From assembly GCA_965220415.1 (NCBI GenBank), contig OZ244829.1:1240001-1304000 (forward strand): a stretch of 64,000 nt of DNA, written 5' to 3'. Below are positions 7,605-17,044 of this stretch, one piece after another. The DNA is from JAJDTR01 sp965220415. GTDB taxonomy: Bacteria; Poribacteria; WGA-4E; JAJDTR01. Position numbers and translations under genes: made by a program. Each line of letters opens with the position of its first letter. Within the stretch, counting starts at the first letter, position 1. A model generated the notes under the pieces. That model ran no database searches and was not told the origin of the DNA. It saw only the letters and a program-made list of their open reading frames with translations.

Positions 7605-9281
7605 ATGGCAACCCCCACTAACCAGGAACTAATAGACAGATGGCGGGAGGAACCGGCACCCCTGCTCCCTCTGCTCCATGAATTCCACGATCGAGACGGA
7701 TTCATCGCGGAGGAGGCGCTTCGGGATGTGGCTGTCGGGCTTAGAATTCCTCTGGCAAACCTGTTCGGTACCGTCACCTTCTACCATCACTTCTCCCGCA
7801 GCTCTCCGGGACAGACTGCGCCAAGGGTATGTACGGGGCCTGTATGCTGCCTAGCCGGTGGACGAGAAATCCTTGATGCGCTTAAGGATAACGGTGCAAC
7901 GTCGATGCCGTGCGCGGGTCGGTGTGACGATGTTGTGCCTGTTCTTCGTGGGGGCTCGGTGTTGACCGGCACGAGTCTTGAGACTTTACGATCGGCCCCC
8001 TCTCCGCTGCCGCCGCCAAATCCCGGCGGAATTGAGGAGTGTGTTTTCGCATCCATCCGAGAACACGGTAGATCTACCATAGAAGGATACCGGCGAACTG
8101 AAGGCTACGAAGGACTAACTCACGCGATAAACGAGATGACCCCCGCCAACGTCATCGAACTCATTGTCGATAGCAAGTTGGCAGGACGCGGGGGTGCCGG
8201 TTTTCCCACCGGTCTAAAATGGAAGTCGGTGGCGGAAGCGCCCGGAGAACCAAAGACCATTGTCTGTAATGCTGATGAAGGTGAGCCCGGATGTTTCAAA
8301 GACCGGGCGATTTTGGATTACGACCCGCATGCGGTTGTTGAGGGTATGACGTTAGCCGCATACGCGACTGGCGCCGAGCGCGGTTTCATTTATCTTCGAT
8401 ACGAATATCCGGAAACTCTCAATATCCTTGCACGCGCAATCGCCGAGGCGGAGGAAGCGGGGTTCGTCGGCGACTGCATCCTTGGGACCGACTTTAACTT
8501 TCAAATCCACATTCGGCGCGGCGCCGGGGCATACATCTGTGGCGAAGAAGGGTCGCTTCTGAACAGTCTTGAAGGCAAACATCCGTTCCCACGGAATCGC
8601 CCGCCCTATCCGGTAACCCACGGATTTGAGAACCTCCCGACCGCAGTCAATAATGTTGAGACACTCGTTTCGGTGCCGCAAATCCTTCGACGTGGAGCGG
8701 AATGGTATCGCGGACTGGGGTTAAATGGTCACGCCGGCACGAAGGTCATCAGTCTGTCGGGCGATATTCAGAGGCCCGGCAACTACGAGGTGCCGTTCGG
8801 ATTGCCGCTGACAACACTGCTTTACGACTGGGCAGGTGGCGCGCAAAGAGGTCGTTCCATTCAGGCGGTCACCATGGCGGGGTTGTCAGGAGGCTTCCTT
8901 GCTGCAAATGACCTTGAGGTAACACTGGATGAGCCAAGTGTAAAGGCAAAAGGATCAATGCTAGGCGCCGCCGGGATTATCGTTTTCGACGATAGTCGAG
9001 ACATTCTAAGTACGGCGCATAATGCAATGGAATTCTTCGCTGAAGAATCGTGCGGAAAATGTTTCCCCTGTCGGATTGGAACGCAACGCCTCACTGAACG
9101 GTTGGCGGGGAATGCCGGTCCGATGGATATGGAGGAATGGCTCGGGGAGGTAAATGATATTAGCGAGGCGATGAAAGCCACGAGTGCCTGCGGTCTAGGC
9201 ATGGCTGCTCCACTGATTGCCGACAGCCTAATACGATACTTCCCGAGGCAGGTCGAGCGACATGTTGAGGGCAAAATATAA
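7605..9281 (+). CDS. Formate dehydrogenase, fused NuoE/NuoF-type NADH-binding subunit
   Basis: A 558-residue fusion of two electron-transfer modules usually encoded separately. Residues 1 to about 130 are a thioredoxin-like [2Fe-2S] NuoE-type domain with the four expected Cys, in CTGPVCC and CAGRC. From about residue 140 on is a NuoF-type flavoprotein with the FMN/NADH glycine-rich motif GRGGAGFPTGLKWKSV (about 195-210), EGEPGCFKDR, a SLBB-type segment, and the [4Fe-4S] motif ESCGKCFPCRIGTQRL near residue 480. With the NuoG-like catalytic subunit at 10819 it should form a soluble NAD-dependent formate dehydrogenase, passing electrons from formate to NAD+ as in FdsABG-type enzymes. No clear Shine-Dalgarno precedes the ATG. 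Confidence 0.9.
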   Translation: MATPTNQELIDRWREEPAPLLPLLHEFHDRDGFIAEEALRDVAVGLRIPLANLFGTVTFYHHFSRSSPGQTAPRVCTGPVCCLAGGREILDALKDNGATSMPCAGRCDDVVPVLRGGSVLTGTSLETLRSAPSPLPPPNPGGIEECVFASIREHGRSTIEGYRRTEGYEGLTHAINEMTPANVIELIVDSKLAGRGGAGFPTGLKWKSVAEAPGEPKTIVCNADEGEPGCFKDRAILDYDPHAVVEGMTLAAYATGAERGFIYLRYEYPETLNILARAIAEAEEAGFVGDCILGTDFNFQIHIRRGAGAYICGEEGSLLNSLEGKHPFPRNRPPYPVTHGFENLPTAVNNVETLVSVPQILRRGAEWYRGLGLNGHAGTKVISLSGDIQRPGNYEVPFGLPLTTLLYDWAGGAQRGRSIQAVTMAGLSGGFLAANDLEVTLDEPSVKAKGSMLGAAGIIVFDDSRDILSTAHNAMEFFAEESCGKCFPCRIGTQRLTERLAGNAGPMDMEEWLGEVNDISEAMKATSACGLGMAAPLIADSLIRYFPRQVERHVEGKI

Positions 9282-9385
9282 TTTGTGCCCTTATTAGGAA
9301 TTACGCGGTTGAATTCTCAATAAGATCGCGGCGGTGCAGTTTATTGCCCTACGAACTCACTGAAGTAGCGATTTTCCACCCCTTA

Positions 9386-9634
9386 GAACCTGTTTGAAAA
9401 GTACAGTTGTAGGGTGCGCACTGCGCACCAGCCTCTAACAGCCCCAGCGGGGATCAAGCGAACGGATAGTGAGTGCGATAGAGATCCCTCAAGCGACTGA
9501 ACAAGGAGCACGATAGGGATCCCATCTTGCCCCGCCGGCTTTGCGCGGAGACGAGGCTTCTTGTTCCGCTCCACGCAAATTTCTTGACCTGATTCACGCG
9601 ATCAATGCACAAGCATTTTAGAGAAATGGTATAA
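9386..9634. repeat. Chimeric junction: MITE family 4 left part, two 36-bp units, MITE family 2 right part
   Basis: 9386-9452 matches the left end of the family 4 element at 54977 (CCTGTTTGAAAAGTACAG, then TGTAGGGTGCGCAC). 9453-9488 and 9489-9523 are two head-tail units in tandem. 9524-9634 matches the right half of family 2 (ATCTTGCCCCGCCGGC to GAGAAATGGTATAA), complete at 44877-45062. This fills the spacer between the two halves of the formate dehydrogenase operon. Confidence 0.75.
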
Positions 9635-9666
9635 ATTCCACCAAATGAGAACCAAGAGGAAGTATA

Positions 9667-10665
9667 ATGTCTGAACAGCGACGGACACCTGAATCCAGCG
9701 TTTATCAGCTTAAGGCTGTTCTTCAGTACAGTCAACCTCCTATCTGGCGAAGAATACAGGTTCTGAGTGATACGACTCTAGAGGCACTCCACCGCATCCT
9801 ACAAATAGCCATGGGTTGGTCGAATTCTCATCTGCATCAGTTCGAAGTCCGCGATCTCACCTACGGCCCACCTGACCCGAACTTTCCGGACTTTGATGTC
9901 ATAGATGAGAAAGATGTGGTTTTGAGCGAAGTCGTTTCGCGCCCCAATCAAAAATTTGTCTATCAGTACGATTTTGGCGATGATTGGAGGCATTTGATTA
10001 CACTTGAAAAGATACTGGCACCCGAAGACGGGGTATCCTATCCCTTTTGCCTCAAGGGTAAGCGCGCTTGTCCGCCTGAAGATAGCGGAGGTATATTTGC
10101 GTATTCCGATTTCCTGGAAGCGATTACCGATTCAGAACACCCTGAGCATCTTCATTTGTTACGTTGGGTTGGCGGAGAATTTGACCCCGAGGTTTTTGAT
10201 CGAGCCGAAGTCAACAGATCACTCTTGAGCATAGAATACGGTCCGCAAAATTTCGGCAGACTGAAGCCGCGCTACGCGTTCATTCTCAATCCACATTTGA
10301 ATTTCCGCTGCACGAAATGCCCTCAGTGTGAAGAGGCAAACCGACTGCGTAAGTTTCCTTTGCTCATTCACGTTGAACGTATTGATCTCATCGCGTTAGG
10401 CATGACCACTCGTTTTTGTCCGAAGTGTGATGTAGTCATTGTGCATCAAGACAAATTGGAAGCAGAATTGGCGAACCATTTCGGCAAGAACGGGTTCAAA
10501 GCCGGTGATACCGGTTACTTCGTCATTGGGACAGTTGACCGTGGAGCATGGCGTAAAGGCCTACGTGGGGCGGGTTTGACAGTCGACGAATTGCAGCGGC
10601 ACACTGCCGATTTTAGAAAATACCTAACGTTGGAGGTCGACCCCGGTGGATGGGCCCCTGCTTGA
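9667..10665 (+). CDS. Plasmid pRiA4b ORF-3-like protein with zinc-ribbon-like tail
   Basis: A 332-residue protein starting behind AGAGGAAG. The N-terminal half has the signature of the pRiA4b ORF-3 family: YQLKAVLQYSQPPIWRRIQV, then LHRILQIAMGWSNSHLHQFE and FVYQYDFGDDWRHLITLE. The family occurs on mobile elements and chromosomes; its biochemical role is not established. The C-terminal half (about residues 215-290) has Cys pairs CTKCPQCEE and RFCPKCDV that could bind zinc. It lies between two formate dehydrogenase genes and has no obvious link to them, so it has probably been inserted with the surrounding repeats. Confidence 0.8.
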   Translation: MSEQRRTPESSVYQLKAVLQYSQPPIWRRIQVLSDTTLEALHRILQIAMGWSNSHLHQFEVRDLTYGPPDPNFPDFDVIDEKDVVLSEVVSRPNQKFVYQYDFGDDWRHLITLEKILAPEDGVSYPFCLKGKRACPPEDSGGIFAYSDFLEAITDSEHPEHLHLLRWVGGEFDPEVFDRAEVNRSLLSIEYGPQNFGRLKPRYAFILNPHLNFRCTKCPQCEEANRLRKFPLLIHVERIDLIALGMTTRFCPKCDVVIVHQDKLEAELANHFGKNGFKAGDTGYFVIGTVDRGAWRKGLRGAGLTVDELQRHTADFRKYLTLEVDPGGWAPA

Positions 10666-10818
10666 AGTCCCCGCATCTGCGCTATACCCGGTGCTTACAG
10701 TAAACAAATTTGATTTCACCTATATAACGCACATCGCAATGAATCCTTTGCATCCGAATCGCGAGAAAGACACGAACCACACAGCGTCAGGCAGGCAACA
10801 GAGAAAGGAATAGCTCCG

Positions 10819-13536
10819 ATGAGTTCAAACGATGAAGAAAAAAGGTTAAATACAATCTCGCTTGACGGAGAGACAGTGAGTTTCGTGGATGGCGAAACAA
10901 TTTACGAGGTTGCAACCCGTAATCGCAAAGACATTCCTACGCTATGCTACGATTCCCGCCTTGATGCCTTCGGAGGATGCCGACTCTGTGTGGTTGAACT
11001 TGAAGGGTCGCAGAATCCTGTTGCATCATGTACAACGAAGGCGACATCCGGCATGGTCGTCCAAACGGCGACGGAGAAAATAGACAAATATCGAAAAACA
11101 CTGCTCGAAATGGTTGCGTCGGAAAACCCCGAGACGGAGGTCGATGCGCTTCGAGGCTACGCTTCTCAAGAACTCTCGGCGCTTGCCGATTCCTACGGGG
11201 CACGAAATGGGCGCTTCAAGGGCAAACAGTCTGGCAAGAGCAACGTAGACGACACCAACCCGTTTATCTTGCGTGATTACGACCTCTGCATCTCTTGTTA
11301 CCGCTGCGTGCGCGTGTGTGCCGAACAGGAGGGGGACTATGCAATTAGCATCATGAACAGAGGGTTTCATACGCAAATTACCACGGAGTTTAACGGACTG
11401 CTAAAGGAATCCGCGTGTACCTTCTGTGGACAGTGCATTCAGACCTGCCCAACCGGGGCACTTGGCGACAAGAAGGCGATGCGTGCGGTTGACCTGCCCG
11501 GCGAAATTGAAAAAACTCGCACCATCTGCCCCTACTGCGGCGTGGGGTGCTCGGTTGATGTTCTGACCAAGAACGAGAACATCGTTGGCGTCCAGCCGGC
11601 TATGGATGGCCCGGCGAACAAAGGAGCGCTCTGCGTCAAAGGACAATTCGCTTTCGACTTTGTTCAGCACTCCGATCGGCTGACGACGCCCCTTGTCCGC
11701 GGGCAAGATGGAGAGTTACACGAGGCCGAGTGGGATGAAGCGCTTGACCGTGCCGCCGAAGGGTTTCGACGAGTCCACACGAAATACGGACGAGACAGCG
11801 TTTACGGAGTCGCTTCCGGCCGCGCGCCGAGTGAAGCGGCTTACATGATGCAGAAGTTTATTCGCGCAGGCTTCGGGACGAACTATATTGATAACTGTAG
11901 CCGTGCCTGACACGCGCCGACGGTTGCCGGTCTGGCAGCCACAATCGGACGAGGCGCGATGTCGAATCCGCTCGTTGACATGCAGAAACCGGACGTGATT
12001 TTCTGCATTGGAACGAATATGACCGAATGCCACCCGGTTGCCGCCACGGGCATCAAGAAGGCGGTGGCACGCGGCTCAAAACTTATTGTGGCAGATCCGC
12101 GGCGAATTAAACTCGCCGAAATGGCGGATCTCTATCTCCCGTTGCGAGTGGGCTCGGATTCCGCACTACTGCTTGCCATGGCGCACGTAATCGCACGCGA
12201 AGGATTGATGGATGACGAATTTATCCGCAATCGAACGACTGAATTTGATGACTTCTTCGAGCACATCACGCAGTTCACGCCCGAGTGGGCGGAGAATATC
12301 ACGAATGTGCCGGCGAAGGACATTGAAACCGCGGCGATTTGGTACGGCGAGACGGATAAAGGCGCAATTTACTATACGCTCGGTATTACCGAACACATCT
12401 GCGGGGTTGAAAATGTGCAAAGTCTCTGCAATCTCGCATTGATGACCGGAAACATCGGACGAGAAGGCACCGGCATAAACCCGATGCGCGGCCAAAACAA
12501 CATCCAGGGCGCCGGAGACAGCGGCGCTCTTCCCAACAATTACCCCGGATTCCAGCCGGTTACCGACACCGCAAATCAAGAGAAATTCAGGGAGCTTTAC
12601 GGTACGACAATCGATCTTGAAAAGGGTATTACCAAAGTAACGGCGCTCGATCTGTGCGGCGATCAGATTCGGGCAATGCTAATTGACGGAGAGAACACCC
12701 TTCTCTCCGACCCGAATCGGGAGCATTGTGAGCATGCGCTTCGCAGCCTTGACCATCTCGTGGTAATCGATATCTTCTTGACAGAGACAGCACAACTCGC
12801 CGATGTCGTCCTCCCTGCGACCGCATGGGCGGAAACTGACGGTGTGCAGACCAACACCGAACGGCGAGTGCAGCGGATGCGCGCGGCAGTATCGCCGCAG
12901 GGACAGGCAAAACCCGATTGGTGGGCTATTTGCCAGATTGCCAAACGGCTCGGGTTCAACGGATTCGACTTTGAATCGCCCAAGGATATTTTCAACGAAC
13001 TATGTAGTGTTTCTCCTATCTACGCAGGTCTCGATTGGGAACGAATTGAGGCGGGTGAATATCAATGGCCCGTTCCCTATGACGACCACCCGGGCACCCC
13101 GCGATTGCACGAAGGCGAGTTCATCAATGGACGCGGAATCTTCTCGATTGTAAACTACCGCGATCCCGCGGAGACAATAAACGACGAATTTCCGGTTTGG
13201 CTTACGACTGGGCGTCGCCTTGTGTCCTACCATACGCGCACGCAGACGGGCCGTGCCCAGGGTATCGACTATCTACTATCGGAGGAGACACTTGAAGTGC
13301 ATCCCGCCGATGCAACAGAGTGGGGGCTTATCGATGGCGACTGGTGCAAGATGTCCAGTCGGCGCGGATCGGTGAAGATTAGGGTAAAAAGCACGAAGCG
13401 GTCGCCCCGCGGCACCGTTTTCGCCAGTTTCAGTTTCAGCGATGTACCGGTCAATATCCTGACGGGTTCCGGCTATGATCCGATTACACACACTGCCGAA
13501 CTGAAGGTTTGTCCGGTGCAAATTGAACCGATTTGA
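10819..13536 (+). CDS. fdhA: NAD-linked formate dehydrogenase catalytic subunit, selenocysteine-containing (UGA at 11908-11910)
   Basis: One 905-residue protein read through an in-frame UGA at codon 364. Domains in order: plant-type [2Fe-2S] at residues 10-90 (LCYDSRLDAFGGCRLCVVE), NuoG-like Cys-rich region, two [4Fe-4S] motifs near 155 and 200 (CISCYRCVRVC, CTFCGQCIQTCPTG), the molybdopterin oxidoreductase [4Fe-4S] motif CPYCGVGC near 237, then the molybdenum/tungsten-bis-MGD catalytic domain. The UGA sits in NCSRA-U-HAPTVAGLAATIG, exactly where formate dehydrogenases carry Cys or Sec as the metal ligand. The reading frame continues to 13536 with GQNNIQGAGDSGALP and GRRLVSYHTRTQTGRA, ending in a normal molydopterin dinucleotide-binding domain. 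A SECIS-like hairpin follows the UGA. Partner of the gene at 7605. Confidence 0.95.
11913..11958 (+). promoter_or_regulatory. SECIS-like stem-loop just after the UGA
   Basis: Inner stem GGUUGC (11922-11927) pairs with GCAGCC (11935-11940), closed by C-G around a GGUCU loop, the same apical loop as in the E. coli fdhF SECIS. An outer stem CGCGCC (11913-11918) pairs perfectly with GGCGCG (11953-11958). The loop lies about 18 nt after the UGA, as SelB binding requires. Confidence 0.85.
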
Positions 13537-13537
13537 C

Positions 13538-13714
13538 ATAGGACTGGTTATTACGGGCGAAGATGGGGACATCTACGTCGTTCAGGCAGAACCAGAATTC
13601 AAAGTCCTCGCGACCAATACCATGGGAGACATCTGTATGGCAACCCCGGCAATATCCGAAGGAACTCTGTTCTTCCGCACACGAAATCATCTAATCGCTA
13701 TATCCGATAACTAA
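13538..13714 (+). pseudogene. Fragment of a PQQ/BamB-type beta-propeller protein
   Basis: Directly after the fdhA stop, one frame reads LVITGEDGDIYVVQ, then FKVLATNTMGDICMATPAIS and GTLFFRTRNHLIAISD before a TAA. This resembles the last blade of PQQ-binding-like propeller proteins. There is no ATG or ribosome site, and no upstream part of the gene, so I take it as a decayed C-terminal remnant. Confidence 0.5.
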
Positions 13715-13748
13715 AGAAACTGTTCATTTCAATTTTAAGGAGATTTGA

Positions 13749-16718
13749 ATGCCCGAAACTCCAGAACTGACACTGCAAGTGGGCGAGCGTATTGACGACT
13801 TTGAGGTAAAAGCAATTACTCCACTCGCAGAGTTGCGCGCCGTTGCATATCAGATTGAACACGAGCCGAGTGGCGCAAGACTGATGCATCTTCACGCCGA
13901 CGACGCCGAGAACCTATTCTCCATCAGTTTCCCCACGCCTCCGTCCGATGACACCGGAGTGCCGCACATCCTTGAACACAGTGTGCTCGCCGGTTCGCGC
14001 AAATATCCGGTCAAAGAACCGTTCTTTGAGATGATTAAGATGAGCATGGCGACGTTTATCAATGCCATGACCGGTTGGGATTGTACCTACTACCCCGTCG
14101 CAAGCAATGTGAAACAAGATCTATTTAATCTCGCCGAAGTATATTTTGATGCGGTTTTTCATCCGTTGCTGACGGAACAGACCTTCAAACGTGAAGGCCA
14201 CCATCTCGCTCCGGCGGATCCGGAAAACCGCACGGGCGATCTGACAGTCAGCGGGATCGTCTATAATGAGATGAAGGGGGCGTTCTCCGATCCCGAATCG
14301 CTGATGTACCGCTCTGTCACGCGAGGACTGCTGCCGGACACGATTTATAGCAATGAGTCCGGCGGGGATCCGGTCGCAATACCCGATCTGACCTATTCCG
14401 CTTTAAAGCATTTCCACAACATCTTTTATCACCCCAGCAACGGTTATTTCTTCTTCTACGGAGACATTCCGACGACCGAGTATTTGGCGTTCCTTGACGA
14501 GAGACTCAGAGGATTTAATCGGCAACACCCGGACGTGAACATCACTCGACAGCCGCGCTGGGAAGAACCCCGATCACTGACCGACACCTATCCGGTTGCA
14601 TCCGATGAACCGCTCACAGAAAAAACCTATCTAATGCTTCAGTGGCTTGCAGGTGACGCAACTGATCCCGAAGATGCCGTGTTGATGCACATTTTGAGCC
14701 TGATTTTGCTGGGTAACGAAGCGGCGCCGTTGAAAAAGGCAATCATCGAATCAAAACTCGGAGCGGATCTGATCTATTCTGGGGCGGGATCGGTGGGACT
14801 GGAAGGTAACTTTCGCATTGGGTTGAAAGGCAGCGAACCCGACCGTGTCGATGCCTTCGCAAACTTGGTGACCGATACGCTCTCCGAAGTCGCTAATAAC
14901 CAGATTGAACCGGAATTGGCGGAAGCCGCATTCCAGCAGGCGGCTTACCACTTCCTCGAAATCGGATCCATGTTTCCTTTGGAAATGCTGGATCGGGTAA
15001 TCTCAACATGGATTTACGGCACAGACCCGCTCACATTCCTACCGATGGCAGAGCATCTGTCAACCTGTAAACGTAAGTACGAGGCTGAACCGTCTCTCTT
15101 TAATCGACTCATCCGAGAAAGACTGATTGAAAATCCACATAAATTAACCGCTGTCGTGAAACCGGATAGGGCGATGCAGGGGCGCGTTGATACCGAGTTC
15201 GCCGAGCGCATGGCAAAAGTTCGCTCGCAATTCTCGGATGCCGAGATGGATCAGATTGCGGCGGACGCCGAGGAACTAGACCGACTCAATAGCGAGCCGA
15301 ACGCTCCCGAAGCGCTGGCAAAACTCCCCCAACTCAAAGTCACTGATCTTCCCAACCGTCTAACGCACATTCCGACGACGGTTGAAAATGTCCATGGTGT
15401 CGATTTACTTCACAACGATGTATTCGCAAACGGTATCAACTATCTGATTCTGAATTTCAACCTTCAAGGGTTGCCGGAACACCTCTGGAAATATCTGCCG
15501 CGCTATGCTGAAGCTATCCGCAAGTTAGGTGCGGCGGGGATGAACTACGAGCAGATGGCGCGGCGTGTGGCAGCTACTACAGGCGGGATTGGATGCGCTC
15601 CTGGATTTGGGACACACGCTTCCAACGAGAATCAGTCTCTGCGGCACATGCGATTTCAACTTAAGGCGCTTGACGACCAGATTAATCCGGCGTTGAACGT
15701 GCTGCATGACTTACTGTTCAGCTTAGACCCGAGGGACTCGGAGCGACTTCGCGACGTGCTTGTCCAGAGCCGGGCTAGATACCGCACGGACATGGTGCAC
15801 AATGGCTCCAGCACCGCGATGTATCACGCCGCGCGCGGTCTAACTCCTGAAAGTTATCTGAACGAGCAGGTTTCCGGCTTGCCTCAACTTTCGTTAAGCG
15901 AGGAGTTGAACGCTCATTTTGATGAACAAAGCGGCGATTTGATGGACAAGATCGAGGAAATTCGAGATTTTCTGCTGGTACGCGGACGGGTAACCGCTAG
16001 CTTCACAGGCTCGGATTCCGCTTTCAAAACCGTTTCCGGGACGTTGTCGGACTGGGTGGGAAAAATGCGAAACGAACAAATTACTGAAATTCCGGTTGGG
16101 TTTACCTCCTTTGAAACTCCGCCGCGTGAGGGATTGGCTGGACCAATCCAAGTCGCACACTGTGCCCAAGTCATTCCCGCACCGCACGCTTCACACCCCG
16201 ATCAGACACTGCTAACACTTGGAGCCCACATCGTCCGTCTCGACTACATTATGAACGAGATTCGCTTTAAGGGCAACGCCTATGGCGCCTGGTTCACGTA
16301 CAGCCCGCTTGGTCGGACACTGTATCTCGGTTCATACAGCGACCCCCACATCAGTCGTACGCTCCACGTGTTTAACGGAGTGACCGACTTTGTTCGTGAA
16401 ACTCAGTGGACACAAACGGACATTGATCGTGCAATTATTGCCACGGCGAAGAACGATGAACAGCCGATTCGGCCGAACGAGGCAACGAGTGATGCGCTTC
16501 ATCGTCACCTCACGGGGCTGACAGCTGAAAAGCGGGAAGAGCGTTACGCGCGTCTCAAGACTGGCACGCCTCAATCCGTCAAACGTGCGCTCTTGGAACT
16601 GCTTGAGTCCAAACTGAGTCGGGGGGCGGTATGCGTGGTATCAAGCCGCGAGAAACTGGAGACTGCAAACCAAGAAATGGCAGATAGTCCGTTGGCGATT
16701 GAAGATATCTTACAGTAG
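13749..16718 (+). CDS. M16C zinc peptidase (presequence protease/PreP type)
   Basis: A 989-residue protein, the usual length of the M16C family, starting behind AAGGAGA. Residues 73-77 are HILEH, the inverted zinc motif HxxEH, within GVPHILEHSVLAGSRKYPVK, a context typical of PreP/Cym1 and bacterial homologues; the downstream zinc-ligand Glu is probably in YNEMKGAF (about residue 177). The C-terminal half is the catalytically inactive clam-shell partner. These enzymes degrade short unfolded peptides such as cleaved presequences. No signal peptide is visible, so it should be cytoplasmic. A perfect 13-bp inverted repeat follows the gene. Confidence 0.9.
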   Translation: MPETPELTLQVGERIDDFEVKAITPLAELRAVAYQIEHEPSGARLMHLHADDAENLFSISFPTPPSDDTGVPHILEHSVLAGSRKYPVKEPFFEMIKMSMATFINAMTGWDCTYYPVASNVKQDLFNLAEVYFDAVFHPLLTEQTFKREGHHLAPADPENRTGDLTVSGIVYNEMKGAFSDPESLMYRSVTRGLLPDTIYSNESGGDPVAIPDLTYSALKHFHNIFYHPSNGYFFFYGDIPTTEYLAFLDERLRGFNRQHPDVNITRQPRWEEPRSLTDTYPVASDEPLTEKTYLMLQWLAGDATDPEDAVLMHILSLILLGNEAAPLKKAIIESKLGADLIYSGAGSVGLEGNFRIGLKGSEPDRVDAFANLVTDTLSEVANNQIEPELAEAAFQQAAYHFLEIGSMFPLEMLDRVISTWIYGTDPLTFLPMAEHLSTCKRKYEAEPSLFNRLIRERLIENPHKLTAVVKPDRAMQGRVDTEFAERMAKVRSQFSDAEMDQIAADAEELDRLNSEPNAPEALAKLPQLKVTDLPNRLTHIPTTVENVHGVDLLHNDVFANGINYLILNFNLQGLPEHLWKYLPRYAEAIRKLGAAGMNYEQMARRVAATTGGIGCAPGFGTHASNENQSLRHMRFQLKALDDQINPALNVLHDLLFSLDPRDSERLRDVLVQSRARYRTDMVHNGSSTAMYHAARGLTPESYLNEQVSGLPQLSLSEELNAHFDEQSGDLMDKIEEIRDFLLVRGRVTASFTGSDSAFKTVSGTLSDWVGKMRNEQITEIPVGFTSFETPPREGLAGPIQVAHCAQVIPAPHASHPDQTLLTLGAHIVRLDYIMNEIRFKGNAYGAWFTYSPLGRTLYLGSYSDPHISRTLHVFNGVTDFVRETQWTQTDIDRAIIATAKNDEQPIRPNEATSDALHRHLTGLTAEKREERYARLKTGTPQSVKRALLELLESKLSRGAVCVVSSREKLETANQEMADSPLAIEDILQ

Positions 16719-16766
16719 TATTGCGACACAAACAATCTAGCGAACGTGTGTTAAAGCGACTCAATC

Positions 16767-16804
16767 ACCGGACGCAGTGAATCGCCAAATCCACTGCGTC
16801 CGGT
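16767..16804. terminator. Strong hairpin after the M16C gene
   Basis: A perfect 13-bp stem, ACCGGACGCAGTG and its complement, with a 12-nt loop, 49 bp after the stop codon. The U-rich tail is missing, so it may only stabilise the transcript or be a repeat. Confidence 0.45.
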
Positions 16805-16877
16805 TACCTAAGTTGCGTCTCTTTCTGTAGGTCGGGCTTCTAGCCCCATCCTTGAGCGAGACAGCGGCTTTATCTTT

Positions 16878-17044
16878 GTTATCTAACCCAAGTTGCCACC
16901 TTGTTCGACAGGGGCACAGAAACCGAGTTTTTTCCAACGTGGAAACACGAGATTCACGAAAATCGGGCTAATTTACCTATAATTTAGCGAACGTGAACCA
17001 AAAACTCGGTTTCTCTGTAATAGGTAGCAACTTGCGTTATCTAC
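16878..17044. mobile_element. Inverted-repeat (MITE-like) element
   Basis: About 167 bp with ends that are imperfect inverted repeats (left GTTATCTAACCCAAGTTGCC, right reverse-complemented TAGATAACGCAAGTTGCTAC) and a perfect 15-bp inner repeat AGAAACCGAGTTTTT (16918-16932 with 17000-17014). The right end touches the stop codon of the sulfurtransferase. A related CAAAACTCGGTTTCTTCCC piece recurs near 30675 and 43045. Confidence 0.6.
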
